Source of the DNA: Isoetes taiwanensis
Lineage: Eukaryota > Streptophyta > Lycopodiopsida > Isoetales > Isoetaceae
Assembly (NCBI GenBank): GCA_021234155.1
Contig: JAJEKV010000001.1
Coordinates: 15,244,245-15,308,244 of the forward strand
DNA: 64,000 bases
Direction: 5' to 3'
Shown here: in pieces, positions 37,942 to 48,679 of the stretch
Layout of the letters: each line of letters starts with the position of its first letter
Position numbering within the stretch: the first letter of the stretch is position 1
Notes under the pieces: generated by a model
Told to the model about the DNA's origin: nothing
Seen by the model: only the letters and a program-made list of their open reading frames with translations
The model's database searches: none
Made by a program: the position numbers and the translations under genes

Positions 37942-39197
37942 CATCCCTTTTATCCTGCCATTTTCATATTTCCTTTCCATTTCATTTTTCTTTCCTCTTT
38001 CCCTTTCCCTTTTCCCGTGTCCTTTTTCTGTTCTTTTTTTTCCACCTCCCCACCCTCTTCTCCTTTTCCCCCTACCCATTCCTCCTCTCTTTTTTGTTTC
38101 TTTTCCCTTTTTCCATGCTCGTTTTCCCTTCTGTTTTTCCTCTCTTCCCCTTTTCCCATGCCATTTTCTTCTTCTCTTTTCTCATTTCCCTCTCCCTTTT
38201 TCTTCCCTCCTCCTTTCCCATTCTCTGCTTTTCTCACTCTCTTTCCTTTTCTATGCGCCTATCTCCCTCCTTTTTCCTTTTTTTCTTTTCCAATGCTCTT
38301 TTTCACTTTCCTCACTCTTTTCCTCTTCCCATTTTTCCCGTTCCCTTTTCCTCTTCTTTTCCTATTTCCCTCTCCCCTTTTTCCTTCCCTTTTACCCCTT
38401 CTGCCTCTTTTTCTCCAATTTCTGCTTTTCTCACTCTCTTTCCTTTTCTATGCGTCTATCTCCCTCCCTTTTCCTTTTTTTCGTTTCCCATGCTCTTTTT
38501 TCCTTTCCTCACTCTTTTCCTCTTCCCATTTTTCCCGTTCCCTTTTCCTCTTCTTTTCCTATTTCCCTCTCCCCTTTTTCCCCTTCTGCCTCTTTTTCTT
38601 TTCATTTTTCCTTTGTAACAAATTTTTTGCACTTTTCCCTACTTTTTTTTGCCATTTTTTCCCCCCCCCCCTCCTCATTCTTTCCTTTGTGCATTTTCTT
38701 TTTTTTTCTTTAACTTTTTTCCCTTCGTTACTTTTTGCTTTTATCCTTTTTACTTTTTTTCTTCTTTTATCCCCCTTTTTCTTTTTTCCTCTTTCCCTTT
38801 CCCTTTTTTCCTTTTTCTTTATTTCCTTTTTTTCTTTCTTTCCTTTTTTCTCTTTATCTTTTTTTCTCTCTTGATTTTTCCCTTCCCGACTTCCTTTTTC
38901 CTTTTATCATTTCCCTTTTTGCCTATCGGATTGAGTGAATTTTGGCCGTCGGCCCTTTTACCTTTCCTTTTTCTTTTTTCTCCTTCCCTTTTCCTTTTCC
39001 CCTTTCTTGCTTTTTTTTTTGTTCATTTTCTTCCTTCCCCTTTTCTTTTTCTATTTTTTCATTTTCCACTTTTTATCTTTTTCATTTTCCTATTTGCCCT
39101 TTTCCCTTTCTTTCTTGCCCTTTCTCTCTCCCTTTTCCTTGTTCTTTGATTTCCCTTCTCCTTTTCCCTTCCCCTTTTCCCTTTCCCCTTTCACATT
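37942..39197 (+). repeat. 1.25-kb pyrimidine-rich tract
   Basis: The plus strand is almost entirely C and T, built from CTTTTCCC, TTCCCTTT and CTCTTTCC-like phrases, with only scattered purines. A stretch containing TTTCTCACTCTCTTTCCTTT and the following 150 or so bases is present twice (about 38228 and 38421), so part of the tract arose by tandem duplication. CGGATTGAGTGAA occurs near the middle (38928) and at the end (39207). Long frames here encode only Phe/Ser/Leu/Pro and are composition artefacts. The tract splits the LINE relic's C-terminal region. Confidence 0.95.
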
Positions 39198-39214
39198 TTA
39201 GCCACCGGATTGAG

Positions 39215-39480
39215 TGAACCATATTGAAGCAATAGTCAAGATGAAATTATGGTTGAAGTCATGCAAACATGGGACCCACGATGATACTTGGATACCCATC
39301 TGTCTATGAAAGGGTGCAGACCCATTGCCTCGATTCGCACAGATGCACAGAGTCTTCAAATTGAGGCAGATAGATGGATTAGGGAGCCACTGCAGAACAT
39401 GCTTTGTTGATGCTGCCAAATGGGAGCTATTGAGGATGAATGCGATACCCTCCAGAGCTGTCTAGTATATAGAGTTGGTT
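39215..39480 (+). pseudogene. LINE C-terminal region, part 2
   Basis: The sequence resumes LINE-like content: a Trp-rich phrase, then PLPRFAQMHRVFKLRQIDGL, then in a shifted frame MGAIEDECDTLQSC, which resembles the Cys-rich tail (C..C...(E)DE.H.L..C) of plant LINE ORF2. Frames are interrupted. Confidence comes mainly from position and orientation after the RT relic. Confidence 0.5.
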
Positions 39481-39499
39481 AGGCCTGGCTAATCGTTAC

Positions 39500-41200
39500 A
39501 TGTCACGACATCTGTATGGATGTTGGGATAATACTTTTAAGAGGTCATAGATGTGCAGGATCAATCGGAACACTCGCCTAACTTGTGTATGTGTTACAAG
39601 AGATGTTTATTTGTACAGTTTAACAGCATTTTTATTAGTTCCACAGTTTTTCCCTCGAAATCCTTTCGGGGTGGGAGTTTTAGTAATAAGTCTGCTGGGC
39701 TCTCTTATTGGATCCCATAGGTCGATTGGTCTTCATGGACAAATAAAAAACATTTTATTCCATTTTATTCTACCTAGAATAGAACAGATCATATTGCATA
39801 GATGTTGCGCATAAGCTCCGTGAACTTCCCATGGACATTAAAATTGTATCCATCCATCCATCTTAATGTTATGTTCCTATTTAAAAGCATCATTTGTATT
39901 TCCCATCCCACTTGAAATATGATGCACGACGTCCTTTACATCTAAGCACTCCATTCCATCCTCAGTATCTGCGGCCCTCTATTCCACCTACAAACTCCAT
40001 TACATCTACCCTCCACATGCTCAAGACTAATGTCAAACATCATTGGTCGCACTGTCTGGCCTAAGATAATAGTAGTAAATAATTGAACATATGCATGTCA
40101 AACATGTTTGATAAACGAGTTTAGGGTTTAAGGATTTGAACATTCAGGGTTTGCGAATATATCACGTCATGAGTGCTAATGAATATAAAGCACCTCATAG
40201 ATGGATCATGCAATGCTACTATCAACCACATCATCATACGACAAATTTAGTGCGTGGTGCTTATGTTTAGTTTGGTTTACGATGTGTCTTTTAGGATATC
40301 ATGACTATGTATTAAATAAATTTACAACTTTTAAAGATGGAATGCAACATGGCCACTTACCAAGTTCTATATTGCTTAGGGACCCTAATACTCTATTAAA
40401 TCTACATATACGATTACATCTGCAACCCCTCACACTTGGCACTCTATTACATCTACAAGAAATTTATCGCGGCGACCAAGGCCACCGCAAACATTTCTCT
40501 TTCCTGGCCCCTATTCTCTTTCAACTCACTTACTAACTCGAATTAAGTGTCGCAATGAATGTGTACTATTGCTTCATGTTTCATGATGCATGAGATTTAG
40601 ATAGACAGACATTATTGCCTCATATTCCCCGATTGATATTTATAGGTATCTCTACTTAAATTTTCACATATCCAATAGTTTAAAGCTCGAACGATATACA
40701 TTTATCAACTAGAATAAATAAAAGGAAAATGTTCATTTACTACCAAACAACCCACACTTCAACAAAACATATTTGCAGAATATATACCATGAATGTGAGG
40801 AATGAAACAAGGACGAAGTGCTCATAATAATAATCCAATTGTTTTAATGTGATGAAATGCTAGGAACATCCTCTATTTATAGGATGGAAGTCTCTAAGTC
40901 GCATTTAATTAAAGTGAGTCTCATTCCACTCCCATTTTCTTTTGAAACCCTGTTATTTTACACGAAAAGGATGAGGGAAACTTTTGAAACCGCATTATTG
41001 CTTGAAGATGCCTGTTTTCCTGCGTGAAAAAAAAAATGTTAAGGGAAATTACGTGGTCCATTTTTCTCAGTTAGCAAGTCGAGAAGAGAAAGAGCACAAC
41101 TAAAACCAATCAAAATGCTATCTCTCTGTAAACAAAGTGTTGATCTGTCCTGAATTTTTATCCATAAATAATTTCATTACATTGTATTTTAGAGTGATTG
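39500..41200. other. intergenic with dispersed repeat copies
   Basis: No gene. About 40440-40495 resembles about 400-470. About 40640-40825 is the partner of the repeat at 23790-23980. AGTCGCATTTAATTAAAGTG at about 40897-40916 recurs with slight change at 46263 and in inverted orientation at 49291-49310. Confidence 0.5.
40640..40825 (+). repeat. dispersed repeat, copy 2
   Basis: Collinear with 23790-23980 (shared TATCTCTACTT, CCAATAGTTTA, AATAAATAAAAG, CAAACAACCCA, GAATGTGAGGAATGAA). Both copies lie in non-coding DNA, about 16.85 kb apart. Confidence 0.7.
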
Positions 41201-41942
41201 AAGATACCATGATGGTCAACAAAGTTTAAATTAAAACGCACTTATTTGCTCGAAACGCACTTTAAAAGGAATCTTTAAAAGATTCCCTAAAATTCCCTCA
41301 AAAAAGTCCATTTTCGCGGTCTGTGCGTGACAAGTGTGACAATTTTGACATTTTAGGTGACCTTTTTGAGGGGGTAATTGAACTTAGATGCCATGAAAAA
41401 ATGTTCGTTACCATGTTTTAGCCCCCTAATTTGGTTTAAAAAATTAGTAGAAATTTTAAGGACTCCAAAAACTAGACATTGAAGAAAACAGCAAGTGCAC
41501 TGGACCAACAAAAAGGTATCTCATTCAAAGTGTTCGGATTCTTTACAAAATTATGAACAAGATAGTCAAAATTGTGACACGTATTGACTTTGCCCGAGCC
41601 CTGAAGCTTTACCTAATTACATATATGCCTTATTAGATAAACTTATATTTTGCAGCAATTCGTGATGCATCTCATCCCCTAACTCGTTCAGACCATGATC
41701 ACTAGAGCTATTTGTGTCCTCTGCCCCACCATCAAAAGGGATATTCCTCAGCACTGTCTACTAATGAAACTTCATCATCATCTGTAACAAAATTTTTGGC
41801 AGTTTCACCCAACACAGATGTTGTCATTTGAGCCCTAAAATGTGTTTTCGACCCGTCAAATGATGGCTAGGTAATCAAACAATATGGCTTCACATTTTTT
41901 AGCTTTAGTTTGTAGGCTTTGATTTTTCCCACATTATTGGAC

Positions 41943-42454
41943 GGTATAAATTTATACCATGCGGGAGCTTTGGAGGCATTGTATCAAACGATAGGAGGTC
42001 AAGTGGTATAAATTTATACAGGATGAGCTTAAGCGGTATAAATTTATACCACGTGAGTTCAAGCGAGTGGTATAAATTTATACTGCCTGTGAACTCGAGT
42101 GGTACAAATTTATAAATTGAACTCGAGTGGTATAAATTTATACCGCTTGCGAGCTTAAGCGGTATAAGTTTATACCATCGCCCCTCATGAAAAGGGCGGG
42201 AGCAGTATAAATTTAGACCGGAAGTATTTTACAAAGGAAGCCACGGTATAAATTTATACTACAAGTTCTCTTTAAATACGTTTTGCTCTAAATCCAATAC
42301 AATATAAAACAAGGAAATTTTATGAGACGGATATTTATTGTTGTTGCTTATAACGTGATTATTGTTGGTTAGAACGTGACAGGGCGCAGATATAACATGA
42401 TAATCATCTGGCTAAAACATGGCAGATGGTTTTGACGGTATAAATTTTTATACC
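41943..42454. repeat. array of ten AT-rich palindromes
   Basis: The 16-base palindrome GGTATAAATTTATACC, perfect or with one to a few changes, starts at 41943, 42005, 42035, 42069, 42101, 42129, 42161, 42204, 42245 and 42437 (the last with two extra Ts). The middle seven are spaced 28-43 bases, mostly 30-34. Spacers contain GCTTAAGC or ACTCGAGT, themselves short palindromes. The repeats are too regular for drift and encode no protein. Hairpin or cruciform formation, or binding of a dimeric protein, are possible roles but not shown. Confidence 0.95.
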
Positions 42455-42597
42455 GAGGCTAGGAAAAATCTGTGAAAGAAAAATTTTAGGGTTTTGAGAT
42501 CTCACGATGCCGGGGTTTCTAGATGATGCACAGAGTTTCTTGATGATGCATGGGGCTTCTAGGCTTCGGAGAAGGAAGAAAAAAAAAATAGGGTTCT

Positions 42598-42760
42598 TCA
42601 TGGCCGTAGTTCTTCCAGAATTTCGTTTTTAGGGCCGAGTTTTCAATAGTTCATGGCCGAGTTCATGGCCGAGTTTCCAATAGCAAAGAGCTGCTTAGTT
42701 CTTCATGGCCGTAGTTCTTCTAGAATTTTGTTTTTAGGGCCGAGTTTCCAATAGCAATCA
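42598..42760. repeat. 105-bp offset direct repeat
   Basis: TCATGGCCGTAGTTCTTC followed by AGAATTT, GTTTTTAGGGCCGAGTTT and CAATAG occurs at about 42598 and again at about 42703. A shorter partial copy (TCATGGCCGAGTT) lies between. The second copy runs into the 3' end of the F-box-like fragment. Confidence 0.85.
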
Positions 42761-43004
42761 CAGCATAGTTGAAGCCGTTCTTAGGTCCTTCAAGCATAGG
42801 AGGAAGACTAACCCATCTGCCTTCTGAAGGAATATATGCGCGCCATCCGGTATTTTGAACATCTTCGAATAACATCTGGTGGTGAAGGATGCACGTAAAG
42901 CTTAGAAATTTCTCAAGGGGAACACTGGCAAGGCACAGCATGGAAACATCATCTGGAAGACCTGGAATGATTGGTTCCTCTAGATAATAAGTCATGCCTC
43001 CCAT
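42720..43004 (-). pseudogene. F-box/kelch protein fragment
   Basis: The minus-strand frame contains EEPIIPGLPDDVSMLCLASV, the opening of the F-box of plant F-box/kelch proteins, and then, after only about 30 residues, WRAYIPSEGRWVSLPPM, a kelch-like phrase. In intact family members about 60 or more residues separate these parts and several kelch repeats follow; here the frame stops soon after. Family members are substrate receptors of SCF ubiquitin ligases. The fragment is truncated and internally deleted and is probably a pseudogene or transposon-captured piece, since it lies within the candidate inverted-repeat element. Confidence 0.6.
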
Positions 43005-43181
43005 TCTGTAAGTGAATATTCAACTCAAACTCTAAGCAATTTGATGGGCCTATTCAGGCAAAAGGGTTATTACTTTGATGTTCATGGAAAAAGTAGAACA
43101 AACAGATCGGTTCTATGCTGCAAAAGGATAGACCTTCAAAATAGGATCCTGAAGATCTGTTCACTGTAATTGCTAGGAGAA

Positions 43182-43415
43182 TCAAAAACGATTGTCGGCG
43201 TGAATTATTAAAAGCAACCAGGAAGGTTCGTGGGCAGGGCCTCTAGAGAGGAGTGCTTGATAGCCAGTTGCTCCAAAGTTGATAGCCAGTTTGCTCCAAA
43301 GTTGCTCCAAAGTTGCAGAAAGTTGCTTCAAAGACATCCAGTCTACCTGGCAGACATCCGTGCAATGGACCATTTCGTAATTCATTTCGTCAGGTAATCC
43401 AAGTATTGATGTCAC
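43182..43415 (-). other. short frame with internal repeats
   Basis: A 77-codon minus-strand frame upstream of the F-box fragment. Part of it is made of TTGCTCCAAAGTTG repeated at least four times (43261-43330). A Trp-containing phrase (AHEPSWLLLIIHADN) looks protein-like, but no family is recognised. It may be the rearranged upstream part of the F-box fragment. Confidence 0.2.
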
Positions 43416-43419
43416 TCTT

Positions 43420-45510
43420 TTCCATGTTTCACAATGTTAAAGCATAGATACACTTCTATTTTAGCTCGTTTTAGTAGAAACTGCCGAATGTTTTATAAAA
43501 TACAATATGCTTTGCCATGCTTCAGGTGGCAAAGTTCAACTGCAGTGCAATGTTATGTTGCAGTGCTTCAGCAACTAAAATTGCAAAGTTGTGGATTGGG
43601 ATTTTGTTCATGGTAAGCTGATCTTGCTGATACAGTATACTGAGTGCAAACAGGATGCAACAAGATAATAGTCCTATAATCATTTGCAATGCTACAGTCT
43701 ACTCTGCAATTTGCAAAAGCCTAAGAGCCAAGAGCCTATAATCATTTGCAATGCTACAGTCTACTCTGCAATGGTACAGTCCACTCTTTCAATGGATTTA
43801 TCTTTGTGATTTTGCAGTCTCTAAAGCAATAGGACATTATCTATGGATCATGGAATTTTGGTGAAACCTTCATCGTTGTAATCAGACTATTTTGAGACAT
43901 TTTCAAGCATCAATATGAGGTTAGTTGGCAAGAATATGTAATTATTAATCATGCAATTACTCAAGCATATGAAAGTGGAGAATAATAGATGAAAGTGGTG
44001 AATGGGGCCTTCAAAAACTGTTTGGCACTATCATTTTTTAAGACTATGCATGCATGCCTAGGCATGCATGCCTTTATTGTTAAGACTACGCGTACATGCC
44101 TGTCTTATGGTGGTTTTGTAGCAAATGTCAATATAATCATAATATTCAAAGCACATTGCAATACCAAGAAGCAAGCATTGTTATTACTACATACCTCACC
44201 TGTAATATGCCTTCAAAGAATAGAGAAGAATGAAATGGATTGCCCGGGGGATGCACTTATACATAAAGGGGGTATGGCATCTGCGTTCGGAGGGTAGCAA
44301 AAAACCCCCCTTGTATACACATTCTTAAAAGGCACTCTGACCCCTATGTGTATAGATATTGCTCTAGATCAGTGCCTAAAAACACCCCAAACCCCCAAGT
44401 ATACGTACGCAAATGGTCCAAAAAACACCCCTCCGTTGAACTCTCATGGGTTATACGCCAATGAAAGGTGAATCCCCCGGGATGGATTGTTGAACATAGG
44501 GTCACGTGTACTTAGTCTATTTATCCTGCAATAGTTTATTTATATCACCTGCAATATGCCTTTAGAGCATGTAGCAAAATTAAATAGATGATCGAACATA
44601 GAACTCCTAAACATACAAATGCCATTTTAAAATGCATGTGCATAAGATGCTTTGTCTACAACAATCATAAACATATATATATGTTTGTCAGGCATAAGAT
44701 TCTTTGTGTACAGCAATCCTGAACATATACATGTTTGTCAGGCTGTTTATAGGTTATCATGGACCAAAATCTTGGTAGGCTGTTTATAGGTTATCATGAA
44801 CCAAAATCTTGGTGGGTTATCATGAACCAAAATCTTGGTGGGCTTTTTCTATGTCATCATGAACCAAAATCTTGGTAGGGATTTAAAATCCCATTGGCTA
44901 CACAAATTACAACTTACATAAATTATAAGTGGACCAAAACTTTAACAATGGTTCAAATCCTACACATATTTCAACCTACAGATGTTATGAGAGTGTAGCT
45001 AATATATATTGTAACATTACACGGGCTTATTATTTCTAGGTTCCCAACATTATCCCAGCAATGCTGGGCACTATTACTAGTATCTATACTAATGGCATGC
45101 ATCAAGCAAATGGAAGTACAACCATATTCAATAACCATAACATATATGATGAAATACCTGCATATGTTGTCCGTGTAATTGTTCCTTCACAGATTATGTT
45201 ATGATATCCATGTGATCTTTCTTTTGTTGCGTAACAATATATCTTTCTTCCTTTGCAACTGCTATCACAAAGAATTTTACACAACAATATACAAAGAGAA
45301 CCTATTGTATTTACATTTATTTTTGTCGTAGAAATCTTTGTGCTCTCGTAAATGCTCGTTTGACCCCCAAAATGACATATTTTTTTAAGGGTCTTCGTAT
45401 TTATATTATGTCACTCTAAAAAAAGCTGTTTTTAAGGACAGCTTTGAACAACTTGCGTCCAAAAACCTTGATTGCCCCCTATTTTGCCTCATTTTGTAGT
45501 TTTCCAAAAT
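43420..45510. repeat. non-coding DNA with small tandem repeats
   Basis: No gene. About 43677-43788: AATCATTTGCAATGCTACAG followed by TCTACTCTGCAAT, twice, offset about 60. About 44645-44742: a unit of about 52 bases (CATAAGAT..CTTTGT...TATGTTTGTCAGG) twice. About 44740-44880: CATGAACCAAAATCTTGGT four times, most preceded by TAGGTTATCA or a variant. Confidence 0.75.
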
Positions 45511-45889
45511 TTTTAGAGGAATCTTTCAAACGCACTTCTTAAATAAGTGCGTTTCATTTTAAACATTGTTGGTCGGGCTGGCACAAATATTACATCATCT
45601 TCGCACACAGACCACCTTCTAGGAACAACATGCAGAGCCGGGTCCGAGGTGTTCCAAGCCACGAGTGCAACTTGAAGAGAATAGAAATCTGAACACGCTG
45701 GCCTGAAGAATGCATGTCACTAACCTCTTCTCGTCCTCCAATGAACGGGTCTTTCCATGGCTCCCGATCATGTCCTTTATGTTCGTGATCTGTACTGGGA
45801 AAGGCAAAATCAAGTTAATGCAAGTGATGGTACAGATAATACAAATAAGAAAACAACTAGTTCTAAGGGCAAGAAAGTAGGTCTGAGGC

Positions 45890-46405
45890 CCTTTCTCGAC
45901 TCGCGAGTCGAGAAAGGCTCTAAGGCCCCTCTGAGGGCCTTTCTCGACTCGCGAGTCGAGAAATGTAGATAAGAGTGAAAAAAATAAAAATAAAAAGAAG
46001 AACTCCCCCCCCCCTTTTTTTAAGTAGGAAAAAAAAAAGGTTTTTGAGGGCCTTTCTCGACTCTGAGGGCCTTTCTCGACTCGCGAGTCGAGAAACGCAG
46101 CTTAGAGCCCAAAAAAAAAAAACAAAAGAAAAAACTTTTTTTCCCTTTTTTTTTAAGTAGAAATTTTTTTTTTTGAGGGCCTTTCTCGGCTCGCGTGTCG
46201 AGCCCAAGTCGAGAAAGACCGCTCAGACTGATAAACGCAGTTTTCAGGGCCAGAGGTTATCAAGTCGCATTTAATTGAAGTGGGCCCTTCAAAGTGAAAA
46301 ACGCAGGTTTGAGGCCCTTTCTCGACTCGCGAGTTGAGAAACACAGTTCAAAGTGAAAAATGTCGTGCTGGGCCCTTCAAAGTGAAAAAATGCAGGTCGA
46401 GAAAG
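45890..46405. repeat. cluster of 24-28-bp GC-rich palindromes
   Basis: The half-site CTTTCTCGACTCG followed directly by its reverse complement makes a perfect palindrome of 28 bases at 45890-45917 and of 24 bases at 45940-45963 and 46072-46095. One-mismatch and half copies occur at about 46318-46341, 46051, 46181 and 46396. Copies are usually preceded by GAGGCCC or GAGGGCC and separated by A/T runs. A related but different palindrome (TTCTCGCC and GGCGAGAA arms) is at about 48655-48677. Confidence 0.95.
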
Positions 46406-46439
46406 GCAATTCAGAAAAAAAAAAACAAGCCATAGGTTA

Positions 46440-47090
46440 TTTTTGTCAAAGCACCATTTTAAAATGGTTCACAAAATCTATTAAACTTATGCACTAAACC
46501 TATGAAAGCTATGAATTAAAACATGCGTTAAACCTATGAAATGATTAAACTTTTGGAAACATATACATTATTATCTTATTAAATAAATATTCCATGGCCT
46601 AACAAATATTCACCTATAAGGTCAAAATAATGTTCACCTAACAAATATTCAATAAATATTCACCTAGCAAATATTTTTTTAAGTATTATTTTTATTTATC
46701 ACTGTACCCCGCCTTTTTTTTCCCGCCCGTGCTTAGAAATTTGAAATTTGGTACATATCTTTTGGGCCTTTTCGATTTGGGCATGGCTCTATGCTTCTGC
46801 TGGAACACCTCCATCTCTGTAATTCTCCACATCCATCACTGTAATCGGGATTCAAATCTTCCCTATATTAGTGCAAATCCGAAGCTCTGAAGCTCTCTGC
46901 ATCGATTTGTTCGTGGGTACCATAGCCATTCTTCTTCTTGTTCCAGTAGAAGCTTCAGAAAAGGTTGGGCTCGGATAAGCACCTTTCTTCGCTTTCTTGG
47001 ATTCTTTCGACGGGCAGCTGCGAGGGAAAAATAAATACGGCGAAGCTACTTTCCGCCATGGCCATAGATAATCATACACATCATTAATAT
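46440..47090. other. intergenic, no recognisable gene
   Basis: AT-rich in the first half (several CACCTAACAAATATTC repeats at about 46610-46675), then mixed composition upstream of the aspartic-protease-like fragment. No convincing coding region. Confidence 0.45.
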
Positions 47091-47099
47091 GCCAGAAGA

Positions 47100-47354
47100 A
47101 TGCAAGGCTTCGGCTCGGATATGGCGACTCTGCTTGTTCTCCTCTTTGCATTGCAATGGGCAAAAGGGCAGGATCTTTCCGACGGATTAAGGCTGGAACT
47201 CATACACAGGGATTCAATCCTTAGAGTCTCAGCCTTCTTTGTCAGATCGGTTGATCCAGGCAAGGGAAAGAAGCCATGCCCGTGCAAAACTTATCCGGCC
47301 AGCTATGGCGTCCAAGCTAAACAGTTTCTTCCAAAAACTCGAGCTTTCCCTTAG
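47100..47354 (+). pseudogene. aspartic protease N-terminal fragment
   Basis: The frame from an ATG at about 47121 reads as a signal peptide (MATLLVLLFALQWAKG) followed by LSDGLRLELIHRDS. The (V/L)ELIHRDS motif directly after the signal peptide marks plant nepenthesin/CDR1-type A1 aspartic proteases. The protein then turns into unrelated sequence and stops at 47354; no catalytic DTGS motif is found downstream. It is probably the first part of a broken or captured gene. The downstream phrase GGCAAGGGAAAGAAGCCATG recurs at about 48586. Confidence 0.5.
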
Positions 47355-47481
47355 AACTCCGCCCCAAAAATTTCTCAGACGGATGCAGTCTGTACCTTGG
47401 CCGCCGTCTTTGCTTCCAATACTCTGGCATGCGCCTAAAGAGTACCACAAAGCAACATATACGGCAAGATGAGTTGTGGCT

Positions 47482-47832
47482 ATGGCGGTGCCGGAGCAGC
47501 TGATGGATTCTTCTACAAGCAAATGCGCCATTTTGGTCCTTCATGGCTTCGGCTCATCTCGCCTTGCTGTTATGCCAGGTACATCATATATTTGCTCATC
47601 ATATGCCAGGATTGGGGCTAAAAGCAGAGGGGAAACAGATTTATTCTTCTTTAGGCAGCTGTGCGAAGAAGAGTCCTGCGCCAGAAGAAGAAATCGACCC
47701 AAATCAACTTTTAGAAATCTTGAAATTACAGGGGTATCCCATGATCTTCTCATAGAATTTGGGGTCCGGCTTGTATCTATAGATCAGTCTGGCTATGGCA
47801 GAAGTGACTGCATAAGAAACAGGACATTATAA
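47482..47832 (+). pseudogene. alpha/beta-hydrolase fragment, two exons
   Basis: Exon 47482-47578 encodes MAVPEQLMDSSTSK and then CAILVLHGFGSSRLAVMP. A GT-AG intron (47579-47731) joins in phase to 47732, which gives GVSHDLLIEFGVRLVSIDQ followed by SGYGRSD. HGFGSS (oxyanion-hole region) and the D..GYG.SD strand are the N-terminal core of plant alpha/beta-hydrolase proteins. The frame stops at 47832, long before the nucleophile elbow and catalytic Asp and His. I therefore call it a truncated gene or pseudogene. Substrate unknown. Confidence 0.65.
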
Positions 47833-47906
47833 TAGAAGGGCTTTTTGTGCTTCGATAATACATAACTACAAATAAAGCGTCTATGCAAGGATTTTGCTGA
47901 TTCGTT

Positions 47907-48307
47907 ATGAATCTTGTTTCCCAGGATACAGAAGCAAGCAAGAAAGAACTAGAGGATGTATTTAAGAGCTCAAATGGAACTCAAATAGAAGCACATATTC
48001 CCACTGAAGTGCAAACCAGATTTGTAAGCCAAAACAGAAGGAAGCTTGGCTTATTTAGAGAATGCGCTCCTTGCCATGCCAGACAAATTCTGGAGTCTGT
48101 TGCAAAGGAAGTAGGTTTCCCAACTTTCGTGACTTATTTTTAAGAGCTTGGTCGGGAAGGAGCAGTTCAGTAGTTCTTGCCCTCCTGCTCTCGTTTTTCT
48201 TGTTGTGTTGCCTTAAAAAATTGCTGCAACCATCTGAGGCGGAATTGGATTCAGAAATGCAAGCAAACCCTTTGTGGGCAGAGTTGCAACGATTGGATTT
48301 ATTCTGA
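47907..48307 (+). other. unassigned frames, one with a membrane-like segment
   Basis: One frame (47907-48143) encodes a charged stretch (EASKKELEDVFKSSNGTQIE) and then LFRECAPCHARQILESVAKE. An overlapping frame (48062-48307) contains a hydrophobic run (VVLALLLSFFLLCCL) suited to a membrane helix. They could be exons of one decayed gene or chance frames. No family recognised. Confidence 0.25.
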
Positions 48308-48679
48308 GATAAATAGAAACTAATTGATCTTTGTTTCGGCTTGTTGCTTCCTCTGGGGCTTGTTGCTTCCTCTGGGGCTTGATCTTATGTAGGGTTCTCT
48401 GTTCTGTTCAGTGGGCCTCTTTTCTTGGAGGTGTCATCTCTGGCAAGGGGTTTCTTGCTCAGTTATTTGGAAACTGGCATTCTGCTGTGTGAGACAGTGT
48501 TGTTGCTATGTTTCATCCCTTGCAGCCATAGGAGCTTTGGAGACTGAAGCAAATTCGTTTAGGATGCGCTTGCTACCAGTTGATCAGGCAAGGGAAAGAA
48601 GCCATGTCGGCGCAAGGGAAACAAGGGAAAGAAGCACACGAGGAATTGTGCCCATTCTCGCCTGGCGAGGCGAGAAAAA

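Larger units (their letters stand above)
41217..45575. mobile_element. possible 4.4-kb inverted-repeat element
   Basis: The left end at about 41217-41290 (GTCAACAAAGTTTAAATTAA, then AACGCACTTATTT, then GAAACGCACTT and GGAATCTTT) is matched on the opposite strand at about 45575-45515 (ACCAACAATGTTTAAAATGA, then AACGCACTTATTT, then AAGTGCGTTT and GATTCCT). The matches are imperfect and no target duplication could be fixed. The interval holds the palindrome array, an F-box/kelch fragment and several small tandem repeats, but no transposase. It could be a non-autonomous element, or two inverted copies of a shorter repeat. Confidence 0.4.

Noticed and set aside
37673-39217. Very long Phe/Ser/Leu/Pro frames
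   Set aside because: They follow purely from the C/T-rich tract; several overlapping frames are open at once and none has a domain.
41943-42454. CRISPR-like array
   Set aside because: The repeats are 16-base palindromes with short related spacers in a plant-type genome; there are no unique spacers of constant length and no cas genes.
42470-42605. Short coding-like start (MPGFLDDAQSFLMMHG) after the palindrome array
   Set aside because: It is made by a local duplication of TTTCTTGATGATGCA-like sequence and ends quickly; no family recognised.
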